A DNA stretch of 64,000 nucleotides from Panacagrimonas sp052387695 (GCA_052387695.1 JBQTIX010000041.1:1-64000), one strand, 5' to 3'; positions 25,765 through 35,126 are shown, counted from the first letter of the stretch. Program-made: numbers and translations. The notes: generated by a model not told the origin, from the letters alone.

Positions 25765-26952
25765 TCAGCCCGCCCGCAGCGCCTCCGCCACCGGCAGCCG
25801 CGCGGCCCGCACTGCGGGAAACAGCCCGCCGAAGAATCCGATCACGCAGGCCCAGACGACGCCCTGCCAGAGCAGGTCCGGTGTCACGCGGAATGCAAAC
25901 GCGACCTGGCTGAAGGTCTGGAAGTTGAGCGTGGAGACGGTGTAGCCGTTGAACACGACGTAGGCGATTCCTGCACCGAGCACGGCGCCGATCAAGGCCA
26001 GCAACACGGCTTCGATCAGCACCGAAATCACTACCGGCACGGCGTTGAATCCGATCGCACGCAAGGTCGCGATCTCGACGCTACGGGTGGCCACCGCCGC
26101 GTACATGGTATTGAGCGCACCGAACACGGCACCGATGCCCATGATCGTCGCCACCGAGTAGCCGAGGTAGGTGATGAATTTTTCCAGGCCGACGGAGCGC
26201 GAGGCGTAGTAGTCCGGCTCGCGCTGCACGCCCACGTACAGCCGCGGATCGGTGGTGATGCGGTCCTTGAAGGCTTGCAGGGTCTCGGGCGAGCCGTCTT
26301 CGAGTTGCGCGGTCACGGTGGCGTAGAACGTGGAGCGCAGCGCCGAATGCAGGCTGCTCACGTCCACCCACAGCTCGGACTCGTGCACGTCGCCGCCGGT
26401 GTCGAAAATACCGACCACGGGCCAGGCGCCATCGCGCACCTCGACGCTGTCGCCAATCTCCAGGCCCTCGTACTGGTCGTAGGCGCTGCGCCCGACGACG
26501 ACCTCGCGCTTGCCCTCCTCGAACATCCGGCCGGCGATGATCTTTGCTTCCGGCCGCACGCGCAGCACGTCGGGCGTGGTGCCGCGCACGACCACGTTGG
26601 CACCGGTGTTCTCGCCGCGCTTGGCGACATCCGTGAGGATGTAGCGTTCGGCGATCGCCAGCGGCTTGCCGTCGGCGTCCTTCCGGATACCGGGCAGCTC
26701 GCGCAGGATGTTCCAGGTCTCGACGTTGAACACGCTGGCCAGTTCGTCGTTGGAGCCAGCGCGGAGAATCATCGCGCGGTCGGTCTTGCCGGTGGACGCC
26801 AGGGTGATGCGGAAGCCCTCGGCCATCGCCAGCAGGGCGACCAGCACGCCGACCACGCCGCCGATGCCGACGACGATCACCAGCGAGGTTCCGAGACGTC
26901 CCGGTATGGTCCGCAGGTTCATGCCGGTCACGGCGAAGATCTGCTTGAACAT
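25765..26952 (-). CDS. ABC transporter permease, MacB/FtsX type (second permease)
   Basis: This 395-residue permease has an N-terminal membrane helix (about 20-45), a large periplasmic MacB_PCD-like domain (about 46-270) and three C-terminal helices of the FtsX domain (about 280-390). The C-terminus has SVEIATLRAIGFNAVPVVIS and FPAVRAARLPVAEALRAG, typical of FtsX proteins. It starts 1 bp after the stop of the other permease and is the last gene of the operon. Together they probably form a tripartite MacAB-like pump or lipoprotein mover; the substrate is unknown. Confidence 0.88.
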   Translation of the reverse strand: MFKQIFAVTGMNLRTIPGRLGTSLVIVVGIGGVVGVLVALLAMAEGFRITLASTGKTDRAMILRAGSNDELASVFNVETWNILRELPGIRKDADGKPLAIAERYILTDVAKRGENTGANVVVRGTTPDVLRVRPEAKIIAGRMFEEGKREVVVGRSAYDQYEGLEIGDSVEVRDGAWPVVGIFDTGGDVHESELWVDVSSLHSALRSTFYATVTAQLEDGSPETLQAFKDRITTDPRLYVGVQREPDYYASRSVGLEKFITYLGYSVATIMGIGAVFGALNTMYAAVATRSVEIATLRAIGFNAVPVVISVLIEAVLLALIGAVLGAGIAYVVFNGYTVSTLNFQTFSQVAFAFRVTPDLLWQGVVWACVIGFFGGLFPAVRAARLPVAEALRAG

Positions 26953-26953
26953 T

Positions 26954-28117
26954 TCAGTGACCTCCCAGCGCGTTGACGATGTCGAGCCGCATGGCGCGCC
27001 GCGCCGGCAGCGCGCCGACCAGCAGCGCCAGCACGGAAGCGATCCCGATGCCACGCAGCACCGCATCGCCTTGCAGCTCCATCGCCGAGAAGCCGGCCGG
27101 GAGATTGGGCGCAATCACCGGGATCAGCACAGCCGCGAGCGCGATTCCAAGCCCCGCCGAGAGCAGGCACATCAGGCCGGACTCGGCCAGCACCAGCGCC
27201 AGCACCTGGCCGTCCTTGAAGCCGATGGTCTTGAGCACCGCCAGCTCCGGCACGCGCTCGCGCACGCTCTGCATCATGGTGTTGCCGGTCAGCATCAGCA
27301 GGGTGAACAGCACCGCGCCCATGATCGAGCTGATCAGGAAACCGATGTCGCCCATCTGCTTGATGAAACCCTGGTTGAATGCCTTCTCGGTCTGGGTCTT
27401 GACCGGGTTGGGCGAGTTGGCGAACAGCGCGTCGATACGGCTGGAGACCGCGGCCATCTGCGAAGGATCGCTCACCCGCGTGATGAACCAGCCGACCGTG
27501 CCTTTGCCGAACTGGCGCGCCTCGTCGAAGTAATCGTGGCGGAACAGCATCATCTCCATCTGCCCGCGTTCGGCCGCGGTGGCGCCGTCGAAGATGCCAA
27601 CCAGGTCCAGCTCCCAGGCGCTGTTGTCCGCGGATTTGGGCCAGATGGTGGGCTGGAGCGGAATCTTGTCGCCGATCTTCCAGCCGAACTTGTCGGCCAG
27701 GGTCTTGGCCACGATCGCACCGGTGCGGGTGTTGCGCAGGGCCTCGCGCTGTTCCGGCGCGATCAGGATCTCGGGGTAGAGATCCAGATAGGTTTCGGTG
27801 TCAGACGGAAACTGAGCGAAGAAATTGCGCTCGGACTGGTAGACGCCGCCGAACCACGACGCATGCGTCGCCGCTGTGACGCCGTCCACGTTCTTGATCT
27901 GCTCGTAATAGGCATAGGGCAGGACCTGGGTCAGCGAATACTTGCCGGTGGTCACCAGACGGTCCGCGCCGGAGACTTCCACGCCGCTGTTGATGGCCGT
28001 GTTGAAGGCTTGCAGAAGGCCGAACAGCAGGAAGGAAACCACGATCGACAGGCCGGTGAAGATGGTGCGCGGCTTGCGGCGCCACAGCGCGGCCCAGAGC
28101 AGGGGGAGGTATTTCAT
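26954..28117 (-). CDS. ABC transporter permease, MacB/FtsX type (first permease)
   Basis: This 387-residue permease has the same topology as its downstream neighbour: a first helix in TIFTGLSIVVSFLLFGLLQ, a periplasmic domain, and three C-terminal helices with RERVPELAVLKTIGFKDGQ and LPARRAMRLDIVNALGGH. It differs clearly in sequence from the other permease, so the transporter is likely a heterodimer. ATG at 28117 begins MKYLPLLWAALWRRKPRT, a positively charged start. A palindromic repeat separates it from the ATPase gene. Confidence 0.88.
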   Translation of the reverse strand: MKYLPLLWAALWRRKPRTIFTGLSIVVSFLLFGLLQAFNTAINSGVEVSGADRLVTTGKYSLTQVLPYAYYEQIKNVDGVTAATHASWFGGVYQSERNFFAQFPSDTETYLDLYPEILIAPEQREALRNTRTGAIVAKTLADKFGWKIGDKIPLQPTIWPKSADNSAWELDLVGIFDGATAAERGQMEMMLFRHDYFDEARQFGKGTVGWFITRVSDPSQMAAVSSRIDALFANSPNPVKTQTEKAFNQGFIKQMGDIGFLISSIMGAVLFTLLMLTGNTMMQSVRERVPELAVLKTIGFKDGQVLALVLAESGLMCLLSAGLGIALAAVLIPVIAPNLPAGFSAMELQGDAVLRGIGIASVLALLVGALPARRAMRLDIVNALGGH

Positions 28118-28154
28118 GGCGGCTACGGGGTCTGGCGATTTTCGGTATACGACG

Positions 28155-28216
28155 GTCGCGGGCATGGCCCGCTTCTACACATGTCGCATTCCGCAGGAGC
28201 GGGCCATGCCCCCGAC
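28155..28216. repeat. Palindromic intergenic repeat (GTCGCGGGCATGGCCCGC type)
   Basis: The arms GTCGCGGGCATGGCCCGC and GCGGGCCATGCCCCCGAC form an imperfect inverted repeat of about 62 bp in the 145-bp gap inside the export operon. The same family occurs at 32602-32664 and 35896-35958. It is a REP-like element. Confidence 0.85.
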
Positions 28217-28262
28217 AGTCGCTTGAATCGACCTGCGAGGGGCGGGCAAAGAAGCTGAATGT

Positions 28263-28952
28263 TCACGCGGCCACCTGTTCCACCAATTGCCCCTTGTCGA
28301 GGTGCAACTGATGCGTTGCAAATTCTGCCGCCTTGGGATCGTGCGTCACCATCACGATGGTCTTGCCGTGTTCGCGGTTGAGCATCTGCAACAGCCCCAG
28401 AATCTCGTCTGCCGTTTTTCGATCGAGATCGCCGGTCGGCTCGTCGCAGACCAGCAGGGTCGGGTCCGCCACCAGCGCGCGGGCGATCGCCACGCGCTGC
28501 GCCTGTCCACCGGAGAGCTCGCTCGGCTTGTGCCGGGCGCGATCCGCCAGGTCGACGACTTTCAGCGCGGTCTCGACGTGCTTTGCCCGCTGCGCGGAGG
28601 ACAGCTTGGTCAGCAGCAGCGGCAGTTCCACGTTGCGCGCCGCGGTGAGCACGGGAAGCAGGTTGTAGAACTGGAAGACGAAGCCGACGTGCCGCGCACG
28701 CCAGGCCGCGAGTCCACCGGAACTGAGCTTTTCCAGTCGTTCTCCGCCTACCGTCACGCTGCCGTTGCTAGGCCGGTCCAGCCCGCCGATCAGATTCAGC
28801 AAGGTCGTCTTGCCGGAGCCGGAAGGCCCCATCAGGGCCAGGAAATCGCCCTGGCCGATGGACAACGACAGGTTCTCCAGCACCTCCACGCGCTGCTTGC
28901 CGCGCACGTAATGCTTGGAGACATCCTTGAGTTCGATCAATCCGCCGGCCAT
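28263..28952 (-). CDS. ABC transporter ATP-binding protein (LolD/MacB-type)
   Basis: This 229-residue ATPase has Walker A GPSGSGKTTLLNLIGGLDRP (about 44-63), a Q-loop (VFQFYNLLPVLTAARNVELP), signature LSGGQAQRVAIARALVADP and Walker B LLVCDEPTGDLD followed by the H-loop VTHD. The sequence is of the LolD/MacB group that powers FtsX-type permeases. It lies 4 bp after the membrane fusion protein gene and upstream of the two permeases. It hydrolyses ATP on the cytoplasmic side. Confidence 0.92.
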   Translation of the reverse strand: MAGGLIELKDVSKHYVRGKQRVEVLENLSLSIGQGDFLALMGPSGSGKTTLLNLIGGLDRPSNGSVTVGGERLEKLSSGGLAAWRARHVGFVFQFYNLLPVLTAARNVELPLLLTKLSSAQRAKHVETALKVVDLADRARHKPSELSGGQAQRVAIARALVADPTLLVCDEPTGDLDRKTADEILGLLQMLNREHGKTIVMVTHDPKAAEFATHQLHLDKGQLVEQVAA

Positions 28953-28956
28953 CCCA

Positions 28957-30207
28957 TCACTCCTTGTTCTTCCCGATCCTGACCTGCATGCCGTCCACCA
29001 GACCGGCCAGCTCACCTACAGCAAGCCGCTCGCCACCGACCAAGCCCGCACTGACTTCGAGGTCCGCACCGCGCGTTCCGCCCAGCGTGACCGCACGGCG
29101 CTCCACCGTCCGCTCGTCGCGGACGATGAACACGATGGCGGTGCCATTGTCGCGCTGCACCGCATTCACAGATACCAGCACGAGGGGTCGCAGGGGTGCT
29201 GCCGCATCGTGAGCCTCGGTGCGGGCCGGCGTCAGAAAGCTGACCCGCGCGCCCATGTCCGGAATTACCCGAGCGTCCTGGACCTTGAGCCGGATGCGGA
29301 CCTTGACGGTGGCCTTGCTCCGGTCCGCCGTTGGAATCACCGCGATCACCTCGGCCGGAATCTTCCAGTCCGGATAGGCGTTAAGCACCGCCTCCGCTGA
29401 CTGGCCAGACTGCACGCGGTTGATGAAGTTTTCGTTGACATCGACTTCCACTTCCAGCGAGTCCATGTCCACGAGTGTGCCGATGCCGGTGCGCGTGCCG
29501 TCGCCGCCGGCCGACAGCGGCGAAATCATTTCCCCCGGCTGCGCGTTCTTCACCGTGATCACGCCCGCAAACGGTGCGCGCACGATGGTGTCGTCGAGCT
29601 GTTGCGCCTGGACCGCGAGGGCGCGGTCGAACACCGTGACGTTTTTCTCCGTGCTCTCCAGCCGCGCCCGCAGCGTATCGACACTTGCCTGAGCCGTGTC
29701 CAGCGCCGACTGGCTGACCAACTGCTTTTGCGCCAGTTCGCTGGTGCGTCGCAGCTGGCGCTCGGACTCGGCGAGTGCAACGCGCACTTCGGTCAGCGCG
29801 GCGCGCGCAGAATCCAGTTGCGCACGTGCATAAGCGAGCTGCGTGCGGATGTTGGAATCGTCGATGCGGGCCAGGACCTGGCCCTGCTCGACCCTGGTGC
29901 CCTCCTCGATCAGCAGTTCCACCACTTTGCCGGTGATTTTCGACGACACCGTCGCGCGGCGGCGTGCCACGACATAACCGGAGGCGTCGAGCACCGAGCC
30001 GCTGCCGGCCGTGGCAGTTCCCGCGGCGCGCGCCGTGGTGGTTTGTATGTCGATCGCGGGATCGGGTCGCAGCATCGCCCAGGCCACTGCGGCGACGAGG
30101 AGCAGCGCCGTGGCGATCAGCGCCCACTTCCACGGCGATGAGGAGCGGTCTTCGAGCGGTCCGCGATCGATCTTCAGGCTGCCGAGCAACGCGGACTTGT
30201 CGTCCAT
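28957..30207 (-). CDS. Periplasmic adaptor (HlyD/MacA-type membrane fusion protein)
   Basis: This 416-residue adaptor has an N-terminal membrane anchor (WALIATALLLVAAVAWAML, about 28-46), a lipoyl-like hairpin half (SKITGKVVELLIEEGTRVEQ), a coiled-coil alpha hairpin (about 110-185) and the second lipoyl half (DDTIVRAPFAGVITVKNAQP). A beta-barrel and membrane-proximal domain follow. Such proteins link inner-membrane transporters to an outer-membrane channel. It is the first gene of the four-gene operon. No TolC-like gene is nearby. Confidence 0.9.
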   Translation of the reverse strand: MDDKSALLGSLKIDRGPLEDRSSSPWKWALIATALLLVAAVAWAMLRPDPAIDIQTTTARAAGTATAGSGSVLDASGYVVARRRATVSSKITGKVVELLIEEGTRVEQGQVLARIDDSNIRTQLAYARAQLDSARAALTEVRVALAESERQLRRTSELAQKQLVSQSALDTAQASVDTLRARLESTEKNVTVFDRALAVQAQQLDDTIVRAPFAGVITVKNAQPGEMISPLSAGGDGTRTGIGTLVDMDSLEVEVDVNENFINRVQSGQSAEAVLNAYPDWKIPAEVIAVIPTADRSKATVKVRIRLKVQDARVIPDMGARVSFLTPARTEAHDAAAPLRPLVLVSVNAVQRDNGTAIVFIVRDERTVERRAVTLGGTRGADLEVSAGLVGGERLAVGELAGLVDGMQVRIGKNKE

Positions 30208-30291
30208 GCCATACGCATTGGGAGTAGGCCGAAGCCCGGTGCTCGATAGTGTAGTGACGCCCGCCAGTCGTGCGCGAGGCGCAGGTCGGGT

Positions 30292-30334
30292 GTAGGTCGG
30301 GTCAAGCCCGCGGCTTCATGCGGGCGGACCCGAC
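30292..30334. repeat. Palindromic intergenic repeat (GTAGGTCGGGTCAAGCCCG type)
   Basis: GTAGGTCGGGTCAAGCCCG is followed by CGGGCGGACCCGAC, making a hairpin-forming unit between smpB and the adaptor gene. It belongs to the same family as those at 25681, 35164 and 51208. Confidence 0.85.
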
Positions 30335-30343
30335 GGGGCACGT

Positions 30344-30844
30344 CTAATCCTTCGACCGCATCAGCCGACCCTTCTCGCGCTGCCAGTCCTTCTCCTTGGA
30401 GTCCTGGCGCTTGTCGTGCTGTTTCTTGCCCTTGGCCAGGCCGATCTGCACCTTGGCGCGGCCGCGGGTCCAGTGCAGGTCCAGCGGTACCACGGTGTAG
30501 CCGGAGCGTTCGACCTTGCCGATCAGTTGCGACAACTGCCGCTCGTGCAACAGGAGTTTGCGTGTACGGGTGGGGTCGGGGTTGACGTGGGTGGACGCCT
30601 GCTTCATCGGCGTGAAGTGCGCCCCCACCAGGAAAGCCTCGCCGCTGCGGATGATGACGTAGGCCTCGGCGACGTTGGCGCGACCGTCGCGCAGGCTCTT
30701 GACCTCCCAGCCAAGCAGGGCGATGCCGGCCTCGTAGGTCTCTTCGATGAAGTAGTCGTGGCGTGCACGGCGATTGGCGGCGATCAGTCGCGGCGTGTCG
30801 TCGGTCCTGTCGTTCTTTTTCTTGTGGGGCTGCGCAGCGTTCAT
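30344..30844 (-). CDS. smpB: SsrA-binding protein
   Basis: This 166-residue protein binds tmRNA and rescues stalled ribosomes. Family motifs are clear: IAANRRARHDYFIEETYEAG, LLGWEVKSLRDGRANVAEAY, RTRKLLLHERQLSQLIG and the basic C-terminal tail KGKKQHDKRQDSKEKDWQRE. The start at 30844 gives MNAAQPHKKKND, normal for the family. It is divergent from the sodium symporter gene. No ssrA gene was recognised in the window. Confidence 0.96.
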   Translation of the reverse strand: MNAAQPHKKKNDRTDDTPRLIAANRRARHDYFIEETYEAGIALLGWEVKSLRDGRANVAEAYVIIRSGEAFLVGAHFTPMKQASTHVNPDPTRTRKLLLHERQLSQLIGKVERSGYTVVPLDLHWTRGRAKVQIGLAKGKKQHDKRQDSKEKDWQREKGRLMRSKD

Positions 30845-30895
30845 GAGCGGCAGTATACGGATCGGGTGCGCCACATCACCGCTACACTCGCTCGC

Positions 30896-32284
30896 ATGCA
30901 GATCCGCGAAAGCAGTTTCGGCTACTGGTCCAGCCAGCCCGCCTTTCTCGCCGTGGCGAGCGGCGCGGCGCTGGGCATCGGCAGCAGCATGCGGGTGCCG
31001 TACCTGATGAGCGAATACGGCGGCGTGATTTTTCTGGTGGCGTACGTGCTGTGCCTGTTCGTGGTCGGACTGCCGATCCTGGTCGCCGAGTGGGCCCTGG
31101 GCCGCTGGATGCGCGACGAACTCGGCGCCGGGTTTGCGCGACTCTCCCAACTCGGGCGCGCGGGCCGCGCGTGGCGCTGGCTCGGCCGGCTGTCAGTGGT
31201 CGGCGCGGTGATGATCCTGTCGTACTACAGCGTGATCGCGGGCTGGAGTCTCGGGTACCTGTTCCGCGGAGCGGGTGGGTTCCTGGCCGGTCGCGACGCA
31301 CAGGATGCCTCGCGCATTTTTCTCAAGCTGGCGCAGGACCCTGAGCGCAGCCTGGCCTGGCACACCCTGTTCATGGTTGTGGTCACGGTGATCGTGAGCT
31401 ATGGGTTCCGCGAAGGCATCGAGCGCGCGGCGCGGTTGCTGACGCCGGCGGCGCTGGTGCTAACCCTGGCGTTTGCGCTGCTGGCCTATTCGTATGGCAA
31501 GACCGACGTGGCGCTGACGGCGATCCTGACCCCGGACGTCTCGAAGTTTGGTTGGCGCGGCGCGGTGGAGGCGCTGTACCAGGCGTTCTACACGCTGGGG
31601 CTCGGGCTGGGCGTGATGATGACTCTGGGCGCCTACCTGCCGGCGAACGTGCCGCTGGTGCGGCTGGGGCTGTGGGTGATCGCGGCCGATTGTACTTTTG
31701 GAATTGCCGCGGGTATCGGCCTGATGTCGCTGGTGCTGGGCGCCGGCCTGCAACCCAGCGGCGGGTTGACGATGATCTTCCAGACATTTCCGCAGGCGCT
31801 GCCGATCGGTTTGGGCGCGGTGTGGCTGGCGGTGAGTTTCTACGGGCTGCTGTTCGTGGTGACCCTGCTTGCGGGTATCGCGCTGCTGGAGCCGGTGACG
31901 CGATACCTGATGGAGCGTTACCGCCAGACCCGCGTGTTCGCGGCGATGGGCAGCGCCATCGCGGTGTGGTTTCTCGGGCTCGGCAGCCTGCTGGCTTTCA
32001 GCGTCGCCGCCGACATGGAACTGCTGGGCCGGAATTTCTTTGAGTGGATGCAGGATCTGACCAGCTTCGTGATCATCCCGGTAGGGGGTCTGCTGATCTG
32101 CGTGTTCGTGGCGCGTGTGCTGCCGCGTGATCTGAGCCTTGCGGTGTGGGGACCGCGCGAGCGCCGACTGCATGGGCTATGGCGTTTCATGCTGCGCTAC
32201 CCGGCGCGGATCGGCCTGCTGGTGGTGCTGCTCCACGGATTCGATCTGCTGCACTGGTTCTCGTCGCTGTGGACCGACGCTTGA
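30896..32284 (+). CDS. Sodium-dependent transporter, SNF/NSS family
   Basis: This 462-residue membrane protein belongs to the neurotransmitter:sodium symporter family. The start WSSQPAFLAVASGAALGIGS matches the first helix of NSS proteins, where sodium and substrate bind, and EWALGRWMRDE follows. About 11-12 helices are visible. NSS proteins import amino acids or amines with sodium; the substrate is not known here. The ATG at 30896 sets this N-terminus; further in-frame extension upstream overlaps smpB and is not coding. Confidence 0.88.
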   Translation: MQIRESSFGYWSSQPAFLAVASGAALGIGSSMRVPYLMSEYGGVIFLVAYVLCLFVVGLPILVAEWALGRWMRDELGAGFARLSQLGRAGRAWRWLGRLSVVGAVMILSYYSVIAGWSLGYLFRGAGGFLAGRDAQDASRIFLKLAQDPERSLAWHTLFMVVVTVIVSYGFREGIERAARLLTPAALVLTLAFALLAYSYGKTDVALTAILTPDVSKFGWRGAVEALYQAFYTLGLGLGVMMTLGAYLPANVPLVRLGLWVIAADCTFGIAAGIGLMSLVLGAGLQPSGGLTMIFQTFPQALPIGLGAVWLAVSFYGLLFVVTLLAGIALLEPVTRYLMERYRQTRVFAAMGSAIAVWFLGLGSLLAFSVAADMELLGRNFFEWMQDLTSFVIIPVGGLLICVFVARVLPRDLSLAVWGPRERRLHGLWRFMLRYPARIGLLVVLLHGFDLLHWFSSLWTDA

Positions 32285-32574
32285 ACGAGGTTTGCGCGAT
32301 CGAGGTGGTGCTGGCGCTGGAGGATCGTCAGCTCGTCGTGGCGCTTGAAGTTGCACCGGGAACCAGCATCGACCAGGCGATCGCGCTGTCGGGGCTTCAC
32401 TCCCAGGCGGGTTGTTTGAACCTCACGAATGCATCGGTGGGAATTTTTGGCCGCCTGCGCGAGCGCAGTTGGAGGGTGGCCGACGGTGATCGCGTCGAGA
32501 TCTATCGGTCGCTGCGGGCAGATCCCAAGGCCACGCGCCGGCAGCGCGCCGCAGCAGCTAAGCGCCGTCTTTGA
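32281..32574 (+). CDS. rnfH: RnfH family ubiquitin-like protein
   Basis: This 97-residue protein matches the RnfH family (UPF0125): AIEVVLALEDRQLVV, GTSIDQAIALSGL, ASVGIFGRLRERSWRVADGD and RVEIYRSLRADPKATRRQRA. It has a beta-grasp fold; no function is firmly known. The best start is a TTG at 32281 that overlaps the stop of the symporter gene (TTGA), because it gives the family-length N-terminus. Its placement near smpB, bamE and fur follows the usual gammaproteobacterial neighbourhood. Confidence 0.85.
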   Translation: MNEVCAIEVVLALEDRQLVVALEVAPGTSIDQAIALSGLHSQAGCLNLTNASVGIFGRLRERSWRVADGDRVEIYRSLRADPKATRRQRAAAAKRRL

Positions 32575-32601
32575 GGAAAGTCATTAAGGTTCAGGAATAC
32601 G

Positions 32602-32664
32602 GTCGCGGGCGTGGCCCGCTCCTACGGCATTGCTTATTTTGTAGGTGCGGGCCATGCCCGCGAC
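32602..32664. repeat. Palindromic intergenic repeat (GTCGCGGGCATGGCCCGC type)
   Basis: GTCGCGGGCGTGGCCCGCTC and GCGGGCCATGCCCGCGAC form an inverted repeat in the gap between the convergent rnfH and bamE genes. It is of the same family as those at 28155 and 35896. Confidence 0.88.
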
Positions 32665-32683
32665 AGACCTGTGCGGAAGGTGC

Positions 32684-33124
32684 TCAGGGATTCGGCAGCT
32701 GGGACGGACTGATCCCGCCGCTGCCGTTTTCCTCGGCATCGCGCTGGGCTTCCGCGCGATCGCTCTTTTCCTGCTTGATAACGGCCTCGGCATCGGGCCG
32801 CTCCAAGCGCAGGTCGCCCGGCTGCGGCTCGGCACCGACCAGGCTGGCGAGCTGATCGCCGTTGAAATTGAGCGTGACCGCACGCTGGGTGATATCGCCG
32901 CGCGGCGACTTGTAATAGCCGACGTAATCCCAGCGATCGCTGCGGAACGGCGTCGAGGCGAGCGGCGTGCCCATGACGAAGCGCACCTGGTCGCGCGTCA
33001 TCCCGACCTTGAGCTTGTCGAGGTCTTTCTGCTCGATCACGTTGCCCTGCCGCGTCGGCAGCTTGTAGATCAGTTGGCAGCCGCACAGGCTGGCCAGAAG
33101 CAGGGTGAGCAGGAGCACGCGCAT
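32684..33124 (-). CDS. bamE: Outer membrane assembly lipoprotein BamE (SmpA/OmlA)
   Basis: This 146-residue lipoprotein has a lipobox at LLLASLCGC (Cys16). The BamE core follows: GNVIEQKDLDKLKVGMTRDQ, VRFVMGTPLASTPFRSDRWD and a DITQRAVTLNF strand. BamE is an accessory part of the Bam complex that inserts beta-barrel proteins into the outer membrane. The C-terminal 40 residues are charged and low in complexity. It is divergent from fur, as omlA is in Pseudomonas and Xanthomonas. Confidence 0.94.
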   Translation of the reverse strand: MRVLLLTLLLASLCGCQLIYKLPTRQGNVIEQKDLDKLKVGMTRDQVRFVMGTPLASTPFRSDRWDYVGYYKSPRGDITQRAVTLNFNGDQLASLVGAEPQPGDLRLERPDAEAVIKQEKSDRAEAQRDAEENGSGGISPSQLPNP

Positions 33125-33196
33125 GAGAGTTGCCGCAATGGATTAGCACAGGATGAGCGGGGATAATAACCCGTTCACCACTTCCCGAGCCCGTCT

Positions 33197-33616
33197 GTGG
33201 AATCCACCGACCTGCGTAACGCTGGCCTCAAAGTCACCCTGCCGCGCCTGAAAATCCTGGAGATCCTGGAGAGCAGTTCCACCCGACACCTGTCGGCGGA
33301 AGACATTTACAAGGATCTGATCAACCACGACGAGGACATCGGCCTGGCCACGGTGTATCGCGTGCTGACGCAGTTCGAGCAGGCCGGCCTGGTGAAGCGC
33401 CATCATTTCGAGGACGGGCACGCGGTGTTCGAGCTGGAACGCGGCGAGCATCACGATCACATGGTCGACATCGAATCCGGCAAGGTGATCGAGTTCATCA
33501 GCGAGGAGATCGAGCAGCTTCAGCACCAGATCGCCGAGCGCCACGACTTCGAGATCGTCGGGCACAGTCTGGTGCTGTACGTGCGGCCCAGGGGCGGGAA
33601 AAGCGGTCGGCGCTAG
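33197..33616 (+). CDS. fur: Ferric uptake regulator
   Basis: This 139-residue metal-dependent repressor of iron uptake genes starts at a GTG (VESTDLRNAGLKVTLPRLKI). The winged helix (about 1-82) and dimer domain show DIGLATVYRVLTQFEQAGLV, the metal-binding HHFEDGHAVFELERGEHHDH and the C-terminal ERHDFEIVGHSLVLYV. There is no cysteine anywhere, so the structural CxxC zinc site of E. coli Fur is absent; Pseudomonas Fur also lacks it. Its promoter lies in the 72-bp gap to bamE. Confidence 0.95.
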   Translation: MESTDLRNAGLKVTLPRLKILEILESSSTRHLSAEDIYKDLINHDEDIGLATVYRVLTQFEQAGLVKRHHFEDGHAVFELERGEHHDHMVDIESGKVIEFISEEIEQLQHQIAERHDFEIVGHSLVLYVRPRGGKSGRR

Positions 33617-33659
33617 GAGCCTGGGCGCACCCCCGAATCAACGATCGGACCGGGTCGAT

Positions 33660-35126
33660 ATGGCACACAGAATCATTCAGGCCGTCCTGACGCTCGCCCT
33701 GGTTTTCCTGATCGTCGCGGGCTCACGGCTGTTGACGGTCGGGTCGCCGGTCAAGCGCGCCGGGCCCGTCGCGGTGCTGGCACTCGACGAATCAGCGCTG
33801 GCCCAGGGTCTGGCGCAGGCGATCCGTATCCAGACCGTGTCCTACCCGGATGCGGCCCGTAACGATGCGGCTGCGATCTCCGCATTTCACGATTTCTTGC
33901 TGGTGCGCTTCCCGCGCGTGCATGCGAGCTTGAAGCGCGAAGTCGTCGGCACCGGCAGCCTGCTTTTTACCTGGACCGGGGGCAACGCTTCGATGTCTCC
34001 GATCCTGCTGCTGGCGCATCTCGACGTGGTGCCGGTGGAGCCTGGGACGGAGGCGCGCTGGACGCATCCGCCGTTCGACGGCGTCGTTGCGGACGGCCGC
34101 GTCTGGGGCCGTGGCGCGATAGACGACAAGGCCAGCCTGGTGGCGCTGATGGAGTCGGCGGAGCATTTGCTTGGCGAAGGATTCACGCCGCCGCGGACCC
34201 TGATGTTCGCGTTCGGCCACGACGAGGAAATCGGCGGGCGCAACGGTGCGGCGGAGATCGCGCAGCGGTTGCGGGAGCGCGGGGTGCAGGCGGCGTTCGC
34301 GATCGACGAGGGCGGCTCGGTGACGCAGGGCGTGATCGCGGGCGTGGCCGCGCCGGTGGCCTCGATCATGGTTGGCGAAAAAGGTTACGGATCGTTCCGG
34401 CTGAGCACGCACGCGACCGGTGGCCATTCCGCGCGACCGCCGCCGCAGACTGCGGTCGGCCAGCTCGCCCGCGCGGTCGCACGGGTGCAGGACCATCCGC
34501 TGCCGACGCGCCTGGTGGCGCCGGTGACCACGATGATGGACCGGCTCGCCGCGGAGATGCCGCTGGGCCGGCGCCTCGCGGTCAGCAATCGCTGGCTGCT
34601 GGACCCGCTGTTGCGCGCCCGCATGAGGTCAGACGCAACCTCCAACGCGATGATCCGCACCACCGCCGCACCGACCGTGTTCCATGCCGGGGTCAAGGAC
34701 AATGTCCTGCCCGGCGAGGCTTACGCGATCATCAATTTCCGGCTGCTGCCGGGCGACACGCTGGCGATGGTGGAGGCGCACCTGCGGCGGGTGATCGGCG
34801 ACCCGGGCGTCGAGGTCGCGCTGGAAGGCCAGAGCAATGGCGATCCCTCGCCGGTGTCGGGAACCGACTCTCCCGGGTTCGTGCTGCTGGAGCGCACGGT
34901 CAACGAGATTTTCCCGGAGGCCGTCGTCGCGCCGGGGCTGGTGCTGGGCGCCACCGACCTGCGGCATTACGGCGCGGTCGCGCAAGCGCGATACAACTTC
35001 GCCCCCTTGCGGCTCCTGCCGGAAAACCTGGCGACCATCCACGGGACCGACGAACGCGTCGGTGTCGCGGACTACGCCAATATGGTGCGGTTCTATGTCC
35101 GGCTGATGCAGAACGCGGCGGGTTGA
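33660..35126 (+). CDS. M20 family metallopeptidase (PM20D1-like)
   Basis: This 488-residue dizinc hydrolase is anchored by an N-terminal helix (IIQAVLTLALVFLIVAGSRL). Active-site motifs are present: LLAHLDVVPV with the first metal His and Asp, WGRGAIDDKASLVALMESAE, and FGHDEEIGGRNGA with the catalytic and metal Glu. A dimerisation domain follows, with GGHSARPPP. The long form with a membrane anchor resembles the PM20D1 group that acts on N-acyl amino acids or dipeptides. The substrate is not determined. Confidence 0.88.
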   Translation: MAHRIIQAVLTLALVFLIVAGSRLLTVGSPVKRAGPVAVLALDESALAQGLAQAIRIQTVSYPDAARNDAAAISAFHDFLLVRFPRVHASLKREVVGTGSLLFTWTGGNASMSPILLLAHLDVVPVEPGTEARWTHPPFDGVVADGRVWGRGAIDDKASLVALMESAEHLLGEGFTPPRTLMFAFGHDEEIGGRNGAAEIAQRLRERGVQAAFAIDEGGSVTQGVIAGVAAPVASIMVGEKGYGSFRLSTHATGGHSARPPPQTAVGQLARAVARVQDHPLPTRLVAPVTTMMDRLAAEMPLGRRLAVSNRWLLDPLLRARMRSDATSNAMIRTTAAPTVFHAGVKDNVLPGEAYAIINFRLLPGDTLAMVEAHLRRVIGDPGVEVALEGQSNGDPSPVSGTDSPGFVLLERTVNEIFPEAVVAPGLVLGATDLRHYGAVAQARYNFAPLRLLPENLATIHGTDERVGVADYANMVRFYVRLMQNAAG